From a virus: DNA of 50,421 bases. The notes below the pieces were generated by a model that did not search any database, was not told the origin of the DNA, and was given only the letters and a program-made list of their open reading frames with translations. The position numbers and the translations under genes are program-made. The stretch spans positions 1 through 50,421 of the IMG/VR virus record IMGVR_UViG_3300005253_001119, one strand, 5' to 3'. Of the stretch, positions 41,452 through 49,736 are shown piece after piece (position 1 is the stretch's first letter; each line of letters begins with the position of its first letter).

Positions 41452-42324
41452 ATGGCTAATACATGGTCAACTGGTGGAAGTCTCAACACGGTTCAAGGAA
41501 ATATTGCTGGTTGTGGCACTCAATCTGCTGGACTTTCGTTTGGGGGGGATTCCCTAATAGTTGTAACTGAAGAATATAATGGAACCGCGTGGTCAACTGG
41601 TGGTAATTTGGGAACTGGAAGACACGGTTTGGCTGGTTGCGGAACTCAGGCCGCGGGGCTGTCGTTTGGGGGAATAGATAGTGGTGGTCTGTCAACTAGA
41701 ACTGAAGAATATAACGGAACAGCGTGGTCAACTGGTGGGAATCTTAATACTGCTGTGAAAACTCTTGCTGGTGCTGGTATTCAAACTGCCGGACTTTCCA
41801 TTGGGGGTAATGATGGAGCTAATACCGCCAGGACAGAAGAATATAATGGCACAGTATGGTCAACTGGTGGAAATCTTAATACTGCTCAAGCAAATCTTGC
41901 TGGTTGTGGCACTCAATCTGCTGGACTTTCGTTTGGGGGTGGAGCGCCCACAACTAGGACCGAAGAATATAATGGAACCGCGTGGTCAACTGGTGGGAAT
42001 CTGGGAACTGGAAGATTTTATTTAGCCGGTGCTGGTACTCAAGTTGCTGGACTTTCTTTTGGAGGACATGATGGTGTAAACCCATCGGTAGTTACAGAAG
42101 AATATAATGGAACTATATGGGGAGCAGGAGGAAATCTTGGCACAGCTAGATATCTTTTAGGTGATGCAGGAATTCAATCTGCAGGATTGTCTTTTGGAGG
42201 AAAAGACCCATCGGATTTAGTTATAACGGAGGAATATAGCGAGCCTCCATCTCCACCTCTAGCAGCAGGAGCTTATCTTTTTGGCAACTTAGCAGAGAAA
42301 TATCTATCAGGAAATTTAATGTAA
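41452..42324 (+). CDS. Kelch-like beta-propeller tail adhesin
   Basis: A 290-residue protein made of six ~47-residue blades, each with 'TEEYNGTAWSTGGNL', a short variable loop, and 'LAGCGTQSAGLSFGG'. This is the Kelch-type repeat often seen in phage tail-tip proteins. The last ~25 residues ('GAYLFGNLAEKYLSGNLM') are separate. At DNA level several blades are almost identical (41568-41620 against 41960-42012 differ at only a few bases) and richer in GC than neighbours, which points to recent blade exchange. The variable loops between blades are candidate receptor-contact sites. GAGGTAA precedes ATG. Confidence 0.7.
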   Translation: MANTWSTGGSLNTVQGNIAGCGTQSAGLSFGGDSLIVVTEEYNGTAWSTGGNLGTGRHGLAGCGTQAAGLSFGGIDSGGLSTRTEEYNGTAWSTGGNLNTAVKTLAGAGIQTAGLSIGGNDGANTARTEEYNGTVWSTGGNLNTAQANLAGCGTQSAGLSFGGGAPTTRTEEYNGTAWSTGGNLGTGRFYLAGAGTQVAGLSFGGHDGVNPSVVTEEYNGTIWGAGGNLGTARYLLGDAGIQSAGLSFGGKDPSDLVITEEYSEPPSPPLAAGAYLFGNLAEKYLSGNLM

Positions 42325-42333
42325 GGAGAAATA

Positions 42334-43089
42334 ATGAATTATTTGCAGTCTCTCAATGAAATAGAAAATTCTAGCATCTTATCTCAAGATGAAGTATCAA
42401 CACTTTCTGAATTATCAAGCAATTTAGAACAAAGATTTAATGTTGGTCAACGATTTAGAAGTAAATACGAAATGGAACATTCTGTTCTAATGGATGTTAA
42501 ATATCCAACTCCTGATAGTAAATATTGGCAATCAGTAAGAGAACAGATGGTCTTCTTTGAGAATTTAGTTATACTAAGTTATGAATATAAGAAGAATTTA
42601 GCTAATCTTGAGATATTGAAATGTGAGAAAGAAGAGATAGAGATTGAAATTAAACTGAAACAAGGCTTAATCAAAAAGCCTAATCAACCTAAAAGTGCTT
42701 TAGATTTAACTATAAGAAAACTAAGTGCTCATTTGTCAATTAAAGAAGCAGAAATTGGTCAAGCAGAATTTACATTATTATGCCAGAAGAAAGTAGCACA
42801 AGATAGATTAAGAGAAGTGTTATCTTGGGAAGATATAATGGAGAAGTTAAAGCCTAGCATGAAACATGGAATTGATTCTTATGAAGAACATCAACCTGAA
42901 AGTAGCTATCAAAGATTCTATCAAGAAGCTAATATGATTGAATTTGCTCAAGGTGCTGGTCCTGCTGATGTTAGAAACATATTAGGACAGTTAGGAATGG
43001 CGGATAAAAGATTAAAAGAACAAGGAATTATACCAAGCATGGAAGATATAGATAATAAATCAATAACTTCTCAATCAAATGAGAAGTGA
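42334..43089 (+). CDS. Coiled-coil protein of unknown function in the tail region
   Basis: A 251-residue charged, mostly helical protein with AAGGAGA seven bases before ATG 42334. The central region (~75-125) is a heptad-rich coiled coil ('ANLEILKCEKEEIEIEIKLK') followed by a helical hairpin ('LTIRKLSAHLSIKEAEIGQ'). 'LSWEDIMEKLKPSMKHGIDS' lies near residue 165-185. No enzymatic motif is seen. It may be a chaperone or structural partner of neighbouring adhesins; unproven. Confidence 0.5.
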   Translation: MNYLQSLNEIENSSILSQDEVSTLSELSSNLEQRFNVGQRFRSKYEMEHSVLMDVKYPTPDSKYWQSVREQMVFFENLVILSYEYKKNLANLEILKCEKEEIEIEIKLKQGLIKKPNQPKSALDLTIRKLSAHLSIKEAEIGQAEFTLLCQKKVAQDRLREVLSWEDIMEKLKPSMKHGIDSYEEHQPESSYQRFYQEANMIEFAQGAGPADVRNILGQLGMADKRLKEQGIIPSMEDIDNKSITSQSNEK

Positions 43090-43099
43090 GGTGAAATAA

Positions 43100-44695
43100 A
43101 TGTTTGAAGTGAAGAAAGGCGATGCATTTAAAGCATACTTCAAGTTGGTAGATAGCACTGATTTTGCAACACCTGAAAATGGTGTAGCTAATACAGGTGT
43201 GACCGGTGCTTATACCAAAAATGGCGCTGGTGCTGTCACTTTAGATATGGCAGCAGCTAACAGATGGACTGATTTAAGTGGTGATGTCTCAGGCTTATAT
43301 GTGGTAACAGTACCAACAGGAGCCACTGATACAATAGGAGAATTGATTGTAGCAGTAATAGATGATGGTGGTGGTGTAGCAGGAGCAGCTAGAGTATTCA
43401 AAGTTGTATCTCATCCATCTGATGATATTTATAATAAGGTAAGTAACTTAGTAGCTAATTATGCTCCAGCAGATATGGCAGACGCTGTTTGGGATGAACT
43501 ATCAACAGGACATACTGGTGCTGGTAAAGCAGGTCGTAAGATGTGGCATAAGGTTAGTCAGATACAGGCATCAATAGCAAATGTTAAAACTTCAGTAGCT
43601 CAAGCTAGAACTGACATTGGCAATCTTACTGATATTAATGCTGCTGCTGTAGAAGATGCTTGTAGCGCTGCTTTGGCAACTTGCAAATTGAAACAATTAC
43701 TTGCAACCAATGCTAGTTTAACTGTTGGTTCCACTACTGTTAAAGTGTCTTCTGTAATTGGTAAGATGCTTAATAAGGCACCTGGTACAGCTTGGGCTTA
43801 TGCTTTAGCAACTGATTCACTAGAAGCTCTCAGAGACAATCAAGCTGCTGCTGGTGGTGACTGGACTGCTAATGAGAAGACCGAATTTAAAGCTATATTA
43901 GGAATCAAGAATACAGGAACTCCTGGCGATCCTACTGCTGGAATATTATTTGATGATTTGTTAGATGGGAAAGTTTGGGATGTATTATCAACAGGTCATG
44001 TTGGTGCTGGTAGAGCTGGCAAGAGATTATGGCATAGTCTAGATGCTACTTCTAATGCTATTATAAATAACATAGATCCATCTGTTAATGCTATCTCTAA
44101 TGCTGTGATCAACAATATTGATCCTAGCATAAATGGTATCTCAAATATAGTAGCTAATGATATTGACCCTAGTATAAATGGAATATCCAATGTAGTGAAG
44201 GGTATAAGCAATGTTGTTGCTAATGAAATAGAACCTAGCACTGATGTTATTTCTAATTATGTCAAGAATAACATTGATCCTAGTGTCAACGTAATATCTA
44301 ATTATGTTAAAAACAATATTGACCCTAGCGTTAATGGAATATCTAATCTTGTCAAAAATGCAATTGATCCTGGCATTGATTATTTAACAACTGCTGTAAA
44401 AGGCATCTCTAATGCAGTAAATGGAATAAGTAATCTTGTTAAGAATAATGGTGTTGCAGTCGCTGGTACAGCTATTGCTAATGCTTCTTCGCATCTTCTA
44501 CATCAAGCTCATGTGACAATTGGTGAAACTGGTGACTTCTCAACTGTTGCTGGCTCTTTAAGATTAGCTAGAGCAGGTGCTATTGGTGATTGGACTGTTG
44601 CTGCTGATGTGTTAACCATAAAAGATACCAATGGTGTGACTCAGAAAGCACTCACACTTTCTCCAGGTGGAGGTCCCTATACTGCTAGGGCATAA
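43100..44695 (+). CDS. Repetitive tail fibre-like protein
   Basis: A 531-residue virion-type protein with GAGGTGA upstream of the ATG. The N-terminal ~110 residues are a beta-rich domain ('KGDAFKAYFKLVDSTDFATP', 'SGLYVVTVPTGATDTIGELI') common in phage baseplate and fibre proteins. 'AVWDELSTGHTGAGKAG' and 'KVWDVLSTGHVGAGRAG' mark two copies of another module near residues 130 and 295. Residues ~315-455 hold about ten short repeats of the type 'NNIDPSVNGISNLVK', a probable fibre shaft. The C-terminal ~75 residues form an ending domain ('DGTVAADVLTIKDTNG'-like). Confidence 0.55.
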   Translation: MFEVKKGDAFKAYFKLVDSTDFATPENGVANTGVTGAYTKNGAGAVTLDMAAANRWTDLSGDVSGLYVVTVPTGATDTIGELIVAVIDDGGGVAGAARVFKVVSHPSDDIYNKVSNLVANYAPADMADAVWDELSTGHTGAGKAGRKMWHKVSQIQASIANVKTSVAQARTDIGNLTDINAAAVEDACSAALATCKLKQLLATNASLTVGSTTVKVSSVIGKMLNKAPGTAWAYALATDSLEALRDNQAAAGGDWTANEKTEFKAILGIKNTGTPGDPTAGILFDDLLDGKVWDVLSTGHVGAGRAGKRLWHSLDATSNAIINNIDPSVNAISNAVINNIDPSINGISNIVANDIDPSINGISNVVKGISNVVANEIEPSTDVISNYVKNNIDPSVNVISNYVKNNIDPSVNGISNLVKNAIDPGIDYLTTAVKGISNAVNGISNLVKNNGVAVAGTAIANASSHLLHQAHVTIGETGDFSTVAGSLRLARAGAIGDWTVAADVLTIKDTNGVTQKALTLSPGGGPYTARA

Positions 44696-44698
44696 ACA

Positions 44699-46033
44699 AT
44701 GGCATTATCATATCAAGAATCAATCTTATTACAAGGTTTTGCTCCTTCTGGTGATTCTAGCAGTCAGTCATGGATTGTTACTAGAGGACTAGGTGTTGAT
44801 GTACATCTATGGGTAGCAGATACTAATGCTGTTATCTCTGCCTCTGATGCTCATGCTGGTGCCTTTGGAATGCAAATTACAGCTTCGGCTGATGATGTTG
44901 GAGCATATCAGAATATAACTTTAACGTCAGGGAAATGGTATTGCCTAAGTGTATGGGTAAAGGTAACCGCCAGTGATTCTGCTGCCTTTGGAGTTAAAGT
45001 TACTGGTGGTGCTACAATTGCTCAACAAACTAGCATTACTGATACCACTTATACTAGATATTCTTTGCTATTTGAAGCTACTAGTACCAATATCACTATA
45101 TTCCTTCATGCTGAAGATAATGGTGACATTGTATTCTTTGATGATATTACAATCGATATGGTTCCTGATATTGATTCATATCTTCAATTCTATAATAAGA
45201 ATTATCTCTTTATGCCAACTAGAAGTGAACTAGGATTATTCGTTGACCAAAACACTAATGTCAAGTATGAAGAAGTTTATGGTAATGAGAATGCTTGTTC
45301 ATTTGTTGCTAGGATATATCCAAGATTTGCTGCTAATGATACTAGTGGCGTTGACAGATATATCTTTAGACACTATAGCAGTGATAATGTTAATGATTAT
45401 TTTGGTGTTTATTATGATGTCTCAGATAGTGATTGGGTATTCTACTGGAAACCTTCTGCTGGTAATTCAATAACATTGAGAACACAAGATGTACAAAGAT
45501 TCCTAAGTGATACCTTCATAGAATTATCTGGTTGGATTGACACAGATGGAAGGGTGATTAATGGAACAACGTATTACGGTAAGTTCTTTGTGAATGGAAT
45601 AGAAGTCAATTCAACTCAAACAGTACCTGCATCTATTCAAAACAATCTTGATGAATTGTACATTGGATCTCTTGGTGGAACAACTAACTTTGCAGAGTGT
45701 ATCATTGAAGAAATAGCATTATTTGCAATTGCTCTAGAAGATAAAGAACTTATAGCTATATTTGATAATGAAGAACCATTATTGAATGTTAATGCTACAT
45801 GGTCAGTCAATTATACGCTAGCTAGCAATGATATATTGACTTATGATGCAGCTACAGGTTCAAGTGAACTTTATGATGTATCAATAACTGATACAATACC
45901 TATTGGTCATTTGATACCATCTGGTGCTAGAACACCTAGTCTTCGAGGTGGAGAGAATGAAGAAGCTACATTATATTTTCCTGTAGCTATTGCTGGAGAA
46001 ATAAGAGTTATATATCGTCCACATTGGCCATAA
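44699..46033 (+). CDS. Tail adhesin with CBM- and LamG-like domains
   Basis: A 444-residue protein starting three bases after the preceding stop. Residues ~20-155 look like a carbohydrate-binding jelly roll ('SASDAHAGAFGMQITASADD', 'ITLTSGKWYCLSVWVKVTA', 'FFDDITIDMVPDI'). Residues ~175-360 look like LamG/concanavalin ('NACSFVARIYPRFAAND', 'FIELSGWIDTDGRVINGTTY', 'AECIIEEIALFAIALEDKEL'). The last ~90 residues ('TGSSELYDVSITDT', 'ARTPSLRGGENEEATLYFPV') match the end of the 46965 protein, so the two share a module. It probably binds host glycans at the tail tip. Confidence 0.6.
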   Translation: MALSYQESILLQGFAPSGDSSSQSWIVTRGLGVDVHLWVADTNAVISASDAHAGAFGMQITASADDVGAYQNITLTSGKWYCLSVWVKVTASDSAAFGVKVTGGATIAQQTSITDTTYTRYSLLFEATSTNITIFLHAEDNGDIVFFDDITIDMVPDIDSYLQFYNKNYLFMPTRSELGLFVDQNTNVKYEEVYGNENACSFVARIYPRFAANDTSGVDRYIFRHYSSDNVNDYFGVYYDVSDSDWVFYWKPSAGNSITLRTQDVQRFLSDTFIELSGWIDTDGRVINGTTYYGKFFVNGIEVNSTQTVPASIQNNLDELYIGSLGGTTNFAECIIEEIALFAIALEDKELIAIFDNEEPLLNVNATWSVNYTLASNDILTYDAATGSSELYDVSITDTIPIGHLIPSGARTPSLRGGENEEATLYFPVAIAGEIRVIYRPHWP

Positions 46034-46048
46034 TGAGACAGAAATGAC

Positions 46049-46078
46049 TTGACAAACCATAGTAACATATAGTATACT
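46049..46078 (+). promoter_or_regulatory. Promoter next to the 46086 ATG (near-leaderless)
   Basis: TTGACA (46049-46054), 18-base spacer, TATACT (46073-46078). The expected transcription start is 46085, one base before ATG 46086, leaving no room for a ribosome site. Confidence 0.6.
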
Positions 46079-46085
46079 GTATGTT

Positions 46086-46367
46086 ATGAACTCAATAAAA
46101 CCTGAATGTTTACAATCTCTGGATTCAGAATTTCGCCTGAAGTGTAGTGTTCATGGTTTGCTAGAGATTATGAAATATCCGCAGTTGGTAATTCATAATG
46201 AACATGGCGAGGATGGCAGAATGGAATTATTTGGTTTAGTAATTGATGCCAATAATAATTATCCCAAAGATGCAATTATTGTTGATAATGGCAAGTTGCA
46301 ATATCATATAATGACTGAAGACTTATGTGAATATTTAGGAAAAGATGCTAGAGAAAATAATCTATAG
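46086..46367 (+). CDS. Small acidic protein of unknown function
   Basis: A 93-residue acidic protein with its own promoter and no Shine-Dalgarno. It contains two likely strands ('MELFGLVIDANNNYPKDAII', 'GKLQYHIMTEDLCEYLG') and no known motif. It begins a short accessory set (this gene, a zinc-type ORF and a RusA-like resolvase) set between two tail-protein genes. Probably expressed independently of the late operon. Confidence 0.55.
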   Translation: MNSIKPECLQSLDSEFRLKCSVHGLLEIMKYPQLVIHNEHGEDGRMELFGLVIDANNNYPKDAIIVDNGKLQYHIMTEDLCEYLGKDARENNL

Positions 46368-46381
46368 TAAGATATCAAATA

Positions 46382-46570
46382 GTGCAACCAAGCTATCACA
46401 GTTGCCATAGAATATATTCTATGGAATATATAAGCAATCATCGAATACAATTACTACATATTGTTACTGAAGATAATTCAGAGAAATGTTTATGTGGTAG
46501 AAATCCTGATTTATGGTACGAAGCATATTGCAAACAGTGTCTATATGGAATAGAAAAATGCAGAAGTTAA
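46382..46570 (+). CDS. Small Cys-rich, zinc-binding-like protein
   Basis: A 62-residue product if GTG 46382 is used, or 49 residues from ATG 46421; neither start has a clear ribosome site. The C-terminal half 'KCLCGRNPDLWYEAYCKQCL' carries CxC and CxxC pairs, likely a zinc knuckle. The ATG at 46421 lies at the end of a 20-bp perfect palindrome. The ORF overlaps the RusA-like gene by 13 bases, suggesting the three small genes form one transcript. Confidence 0.4.
   Translation: MQPSYHSCHRIYSMEYISNHRIQLLHIVTEDNSEKCLCGRNPDLWYEAYCKQCLYGIEKCRS
46405..46424. promoter_or_regulatory. 20-bp perfect palindrome overlapping a start codon
   Basis: CCATAGAATATATTCTATGG is its own reverse complement. Its right end contains ATG 46421 and the next bases repeat GAATATA. 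It could be an operator for one of the winged-helix-like proteins or an mRNA hairpin blocking the start. Confidence 0.4.
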
Positions 46571-46920
46571 TAATACCAGGAGAACTTCCTGATTTTAATT
46601 CAATAATCGATGATTCCAAAAAACATTGGGCAGTATATTCTAAGCAAAAAAAGAAGCTTACATGGGATATTGCTTTAATCATTAAGTCTCAGAAGTTAAA
46701 GCCAGTTAGAAAATATCCAATAAAGATTAAGTTCATTTGGAATTGCAAAAATCGTATGAAAGACCCCGACAATATTTGTTCTGCTAAAAAATTCTGTATT
46801 GATGCTTTAAAAGAAGCACAAATCATCATTGATGATAGCTTTAAATATATCGCAGGTTTCACAGATGAGTTCTATATTGACAAAAATAATCCCCGAATTG
46901 AAGTTTTTATAGAAGAATAG
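46558..46920 (+). CDS. rusA: RusA-like Holliday junction resolvase
   Basis: A 120-residue protein, the usual RusA length when ATG 46558 is used. The family signature is 'RMKDPDNICSAKKFCIDALK' followed by 'EAQIIIDDSFKYIAGF' and 'NPRIEVFIEE': the DPDN Asp and the paired Asp of IIDD match the catalytic acidic residues of RusA. RusA cuts four-way DNA junctions in recombination and replication. It overlaps the zinc-type ORF. Being under an early-type promoter in the middle of late genes suggests an accessory insertion. Confidence 0.8.
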   Translation: MQKLIIPGELPDFNSIIDDSKKHWAVYSKQKKKLTWDIALIIKSQKLKPVRKYPIKIKFIWNCKNRMKDPDNICSAKKFCIDALKEAQIIIDDSFKYIAGFTDEFYIDKNNPRIEVFIEE

Positions 46921-46964
46921 TTTACCTATAAGGAATATAAATAAGTGTTAAAAGGAATAAGAAA

Positions 46965-48686
46965 ATGGCGCGTGTTCCAACAAATGCTTCAGTATCTTAC
47001 AAAATAAATGCTAGAGATTTAAGAGATATGGGAATAGAAGCTAGTGCTATTCCTGATGTGTTCATGCCGCCTGTGCTAGAAAGAAGACAATTAATTGCTG
47101 GACGTGCTGGGTCTAGAGATTTAGGTGGATATTATGATGAATGGTCATTGTCTCTAGCATGTGAGGTTCGTGGTTCGTCTCATAATGATGTTATCAATAA
47201 GATTGATTCCTTGAAGAATTGGATTGACCTTACGCAACATTATGTTGATGAATATCTAGTCAATAGACATGATGTTCCTACACTTAGATTCGAAATAGCT
47301 GGACATAAGTACCCTTACACCACGGGTACTGTGACAGTAACTAATGGGTCTAAGATAGTTACTGGTTCTAGTACTAAATGGTCTAAGTATCTCACATCTA
47401 GCGCTCAGTTTAAAGTACAAGGTGATGAAACACTGTATATCATTGATGCAGTGAATAGTGATACAGAGATAGTGCTTAGTGCTACAATATCTAGAGCTAC
47501 TTCTGGTTCTTTAACATATGAAGCTGAAACAAAAAGAGCATTACTTGTTAATTATGATGGTAATTCTAGCATATCATCACCTACACATGCTCATTTCGTA
47601 CATGAAGTATTCAATTTAAGCATTGGTTTTACTAGCACTTATCCATTCTTTGTTGGACCTAAGAAAGAATTCTCTAAACAGAATCCTAGTGCAGGTGAAT
47701 TCATAGAACTTGAAGGTGTAGGTAATGCTGCATTCTCTAACTTCTTATTACAATTAATTGGTAGTTCTGATAACCCGCGTGTGGTTGCTGCTGAACATAG
47801 TTTTGTGTGTAGCTTTAATGGAGATACTGAGTCAAGGAACATATTAAATAATGCACATAGTCCTGCTACTGAAACAATAACTGGATATAGAGCTACTAGA
47901 CAAGGTATGGGAATTATATTCTCTGGAGCAGGAGACCATTTAGAATATACATCCTTAGAGAGCAATGGTAAGGCTTTCTCTTTCTTCATTAGATTATATC
48001 CGCAGTTCGCTTACGATGGCTCTGGTGGCGATAGGACGGTCTTTGAATACAGACTTAATGCTAACAACAGTGTTAGAGTTTGGTACGACCAGAGTGAACA
48101 AAAATGGACATTTACTTGGACTGGTGCTTCAGATGTAACAACATTAGTATCTTCCGCACAGACATTTGCTACTGATGTAGAGATAGAACTCTATGGTAGC
48201 ATAAGCACATCTTTATATGATAGCAGCACTTATTATGGACTTCTGTACGTCAATGGAATTCAAGAAGACACGGAAACAGGTTCAGCTCCAACTGAAATGT
48301 CTAGTAATTTAACTAATCTTATCGTTGGGTCCAACAATGCTAATGATGAGAATTGCAATTGCATTGTTGATGAATTAGCTACATGGATAACTCCATTATC
48401 AGTTGATGAGTTAAAGAGAATGAGATTGATGGATGAATGGTTATTAAACATAAATGGAATGTGGGAATATACTAGCACATTAGATGATGGTGATGTATTA
48501 TTCTTGAATGGAAGAACAGGTATTACTGAATTATATGATGCTTCTCAGAATGCAAGAGAGCATGCTGGTGCTTCATCTAAGGGAAGGATTCCATCAATTC
48601 GTGGTGATAAAGACCAGAAGCAGTGGATATATCTTCCTTCATCAATGGCTGAATTCAGGCTGAGTTATCAGTCACATTGGAGATAA
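46965..48686 (+). CDS. Second Dit-like tail protein with LamG-type domain
   Basis: A 573-residue paralogue of the 37464 protein. Aligned features are 'RRQLIAGRAGSRDLGGYYDE', 'NDVINKIDSLKNWIDLTQHY', the inserted beta module 'GTVTVTNGSKIVTGSSTKW', 'LLVNYDGNSSISS' and 'FNLSIGFTSTYPFFVGPKKE'. Residues ~300-480 are LamG-like ('GKAFSFFIRLYPQFAYDG', 'CNCIVDELATWITPLSVDEL'). The last ~75 residues share a module with the 44699 protein ('GITELYDASQNA', 'GRIPSIRGDKDQKQWIYLPS'). AAAAGGAATAAG precedes ATG. It is probably a second ring or an alternative receptor-binding hub. Confidence 0.65.
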   Translation: MARVPTNASVSYKINARDLRDMGIEASAIPDVFMPPVLERRQLIAGRAGSRDLGGYYDEWSLSLACEVRGSSHNDVINKIDSLKNWIDLTQHYVDEYLVNRHDVPTLRFEIAGHKYPYTTGTVTVTNGSKIVTGSSTKWSKYLTSSAQFKVQGDETLYIIDAVNSDTEIVLSATISRATSGSLTYEAETKRALLVNYDGNSSISSPTHAHFVHEVFNLSIGFTSTYPFFVGPKKEFSKQNPSAGEFIELEGVGNAAFSNFLLQLIGSSDNPRVVAAEHSFVCSFNGDTESRNILNNAHSPATETITGYRATRQGMGIIFSGAGDHLEYTSLESNGKAFSFFIRLYPQFAYDGSGGDRTVFEYRLNANNSVRVWYDQSEQKWTFTWTGASDVTTLVSSAQTFATDVEIELYGSISTSLYDSSTYYGLLYVNGIQEDTETGSAPTEMSSNLTNLIVGSNNANDENCNCIVDELATWITPLSVDELKRMRLMDEWLLNINGMWEYTSTLDDGDVLFLNGRTGITELYDASQNAREHAGASSKGRIPSIRGDKDQKQWIYLPSSMAEFRLSYQSHWR

Positions 48687-48855
48687 TGATTTTATAGGTT
48701 AGATTATATAAATCTTTGATATTAATCATTAAGTATCGTACCGTTTCATAAACAAAGGGTTATTTAACTTATGTCTCATTCAGTAATTGTTTTTAGTTTA
48801 ACTGTCTCTTTTGGTCTGTTTGATGATAATAAACCAATCTTATTGCAGATTACAC
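48687..48855. other. Intergenic stretch before paralogue 3
   Basis: No coding frame and no strong hairpin that I can see. AT-rich, with TTGATATTAATCATTAAG and a T-rich tract near 48786-48797 that may serve as the end of the tail-protein transcript. Confidence 0.3.
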
Positions 48856-48884
48856 TTGACAAATCTTTCTAAATGTTGTATACT
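48856..48884 (+). promoter_or_regulatory. Sigma-70 promoter for the 48919 gene
   Basis: Consensus TTGACA (48856-48861), 17-base spacer, TATACT (48879-48884). Start expected near 48891, with AAAGAGG before ATG 48919. Confidence 0.7.
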
Positions 48885-48918
48885 TATTATATCAACTTAT
48901 GAAAGAGGTAGTTATTAA

Positions 48919-49551
48919 ATGGCAGAATCAGGTTTCAATGTAATAAATGGTCAAACAGGTGAAATAGTAGATGATCCAATATTCAGCTTAAGTGATGAAT
49001 TGTATGATCCCAATGATATTGGTTTTAAAATGACAGCTAATTTCAAGAACAACAAGACCAGAAAGCGGAATGTAAGGATATATAGAGTGAATGATGAAGA
49101 GCAAACTGATAATATTGATGTGAATACAGAATATGATTGTGAAAATATACCTGAGCTCAACAAAAGTTGCATTTTCACAAAGTTATATCGAACTAGAGAT
49201 CCTCACTTCAGTAAAGATAGTTATTATAAATATTGGCATAAATTATGTAGTTACTTAAATCAAGATACTAATGTGATTTTCAGTAATAAGCCTAATCTTC
49301 ATAAAGTGAGACACGTTAAAGAGTTGGAGAAGTTATGCGAAGGTAGTCATCCTAGCATTTATAAGTTCGTGAAGGAATGTATGTCCAAAGGTTTAATAGC
49401 AGAATTTAAGTTAAAGGGTGAGAAAGAATTTGTGGTTAATCCTAGATATGCTTTAAATGGAAAGAAGATGCCAGTGTTGCTTTATAACTTATTTAATGAA
49501 AATGATATTAGCGCTGAGTTTGGCAATGATAACTGTGATACGAACGAATAA
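48919..49551 (+). CDS. Winged-helix-like protein, paralogue 3 of 3
   Basis: A 210-residue paralogue of the proteins at 35118 and 39841. It starts at ATG 48919 ('MAESG'), with AAAGAGG upstream. The conserved blocks are 'DPHFSKDSYYKYWHKLCSYL' then 'DTN', 'RHVKELEKLCEGSHPSIYKF' (recognition-helix region), 'VKECMSKGLIAEFKLKGEK' and 'NPRYALNGKKMPVLLYNLF'. The N-terminal ~70 residues are acidic and variable. This copy has the most complete promoter of the three. All three are monocistronic or nearly so, which suggests independent expression. Confidence 0.65.
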   Translation: MAESGFNVINGQTGEIVDDPIFSLSDELYDPNDIGFKMTANFKNNKTRKRNVRIYRVNDEEQTDNIDVNTEYDCENIPELNKSCIFTKLYRTRDPHFSKDSYYKYWHKLCSYLNQDTNVIFSNKPNLHKVRHVKELEKLCEGSHPSIYKFVKECMSKGLIAEFKLKGEKEFVVNPRYALNGKKMPVLLYNLFNENDISAEFGNDNCDTNE

Positions 49552-49579
49552 GATATAGGAAGTCCCTATTAATACAAAG

Positions 49580-49638
49580 AAGCAACTTGGGCAACAAATA
49601 GGGGATAAAACCCTTTGCCCCCTTTATCTGAGTTGCTT
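49580..49638 (+). terminator. Nested hairpin after paralogue 3
   Basis: AAGCAACT (49580-49587) pairs with AGTTGCTT (49631-49638); inside it GGGCAA (49589-49594) pairs with TTGCCC (49615-49620), and GGG/CCC closes an inner loop. A T-rich stretch follows after ~20 bases. TTAATACAAAGA (49569-49580) just upstream is shared with the region after paralogue 2. A terminator or a structured small RNA. Confidence 0.5.
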
Positions 49639-49736
49639 TCAACCGACGAAAAAACTTTTACTTATTTTTATTGATTCTATGTTATTCCATTAAAGAATAT
49701 TAGATAAATTAAAAGGAGAATAATTTAACACTTAAA

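Noticed and set aside
41765-42025. 86-codon + strand frame inside the Kelch gene
   Set aside because: Out-of-frame reading of the repeated blades; its repeats arise from the real gene.
44973-45473. Two + strand frames rich in Leu, Ile and Met inside the 44699 gene
   Set aside because: Shift of the true frame through AT-rich codons; no ribosome sites, and the real gene shows clear domains.
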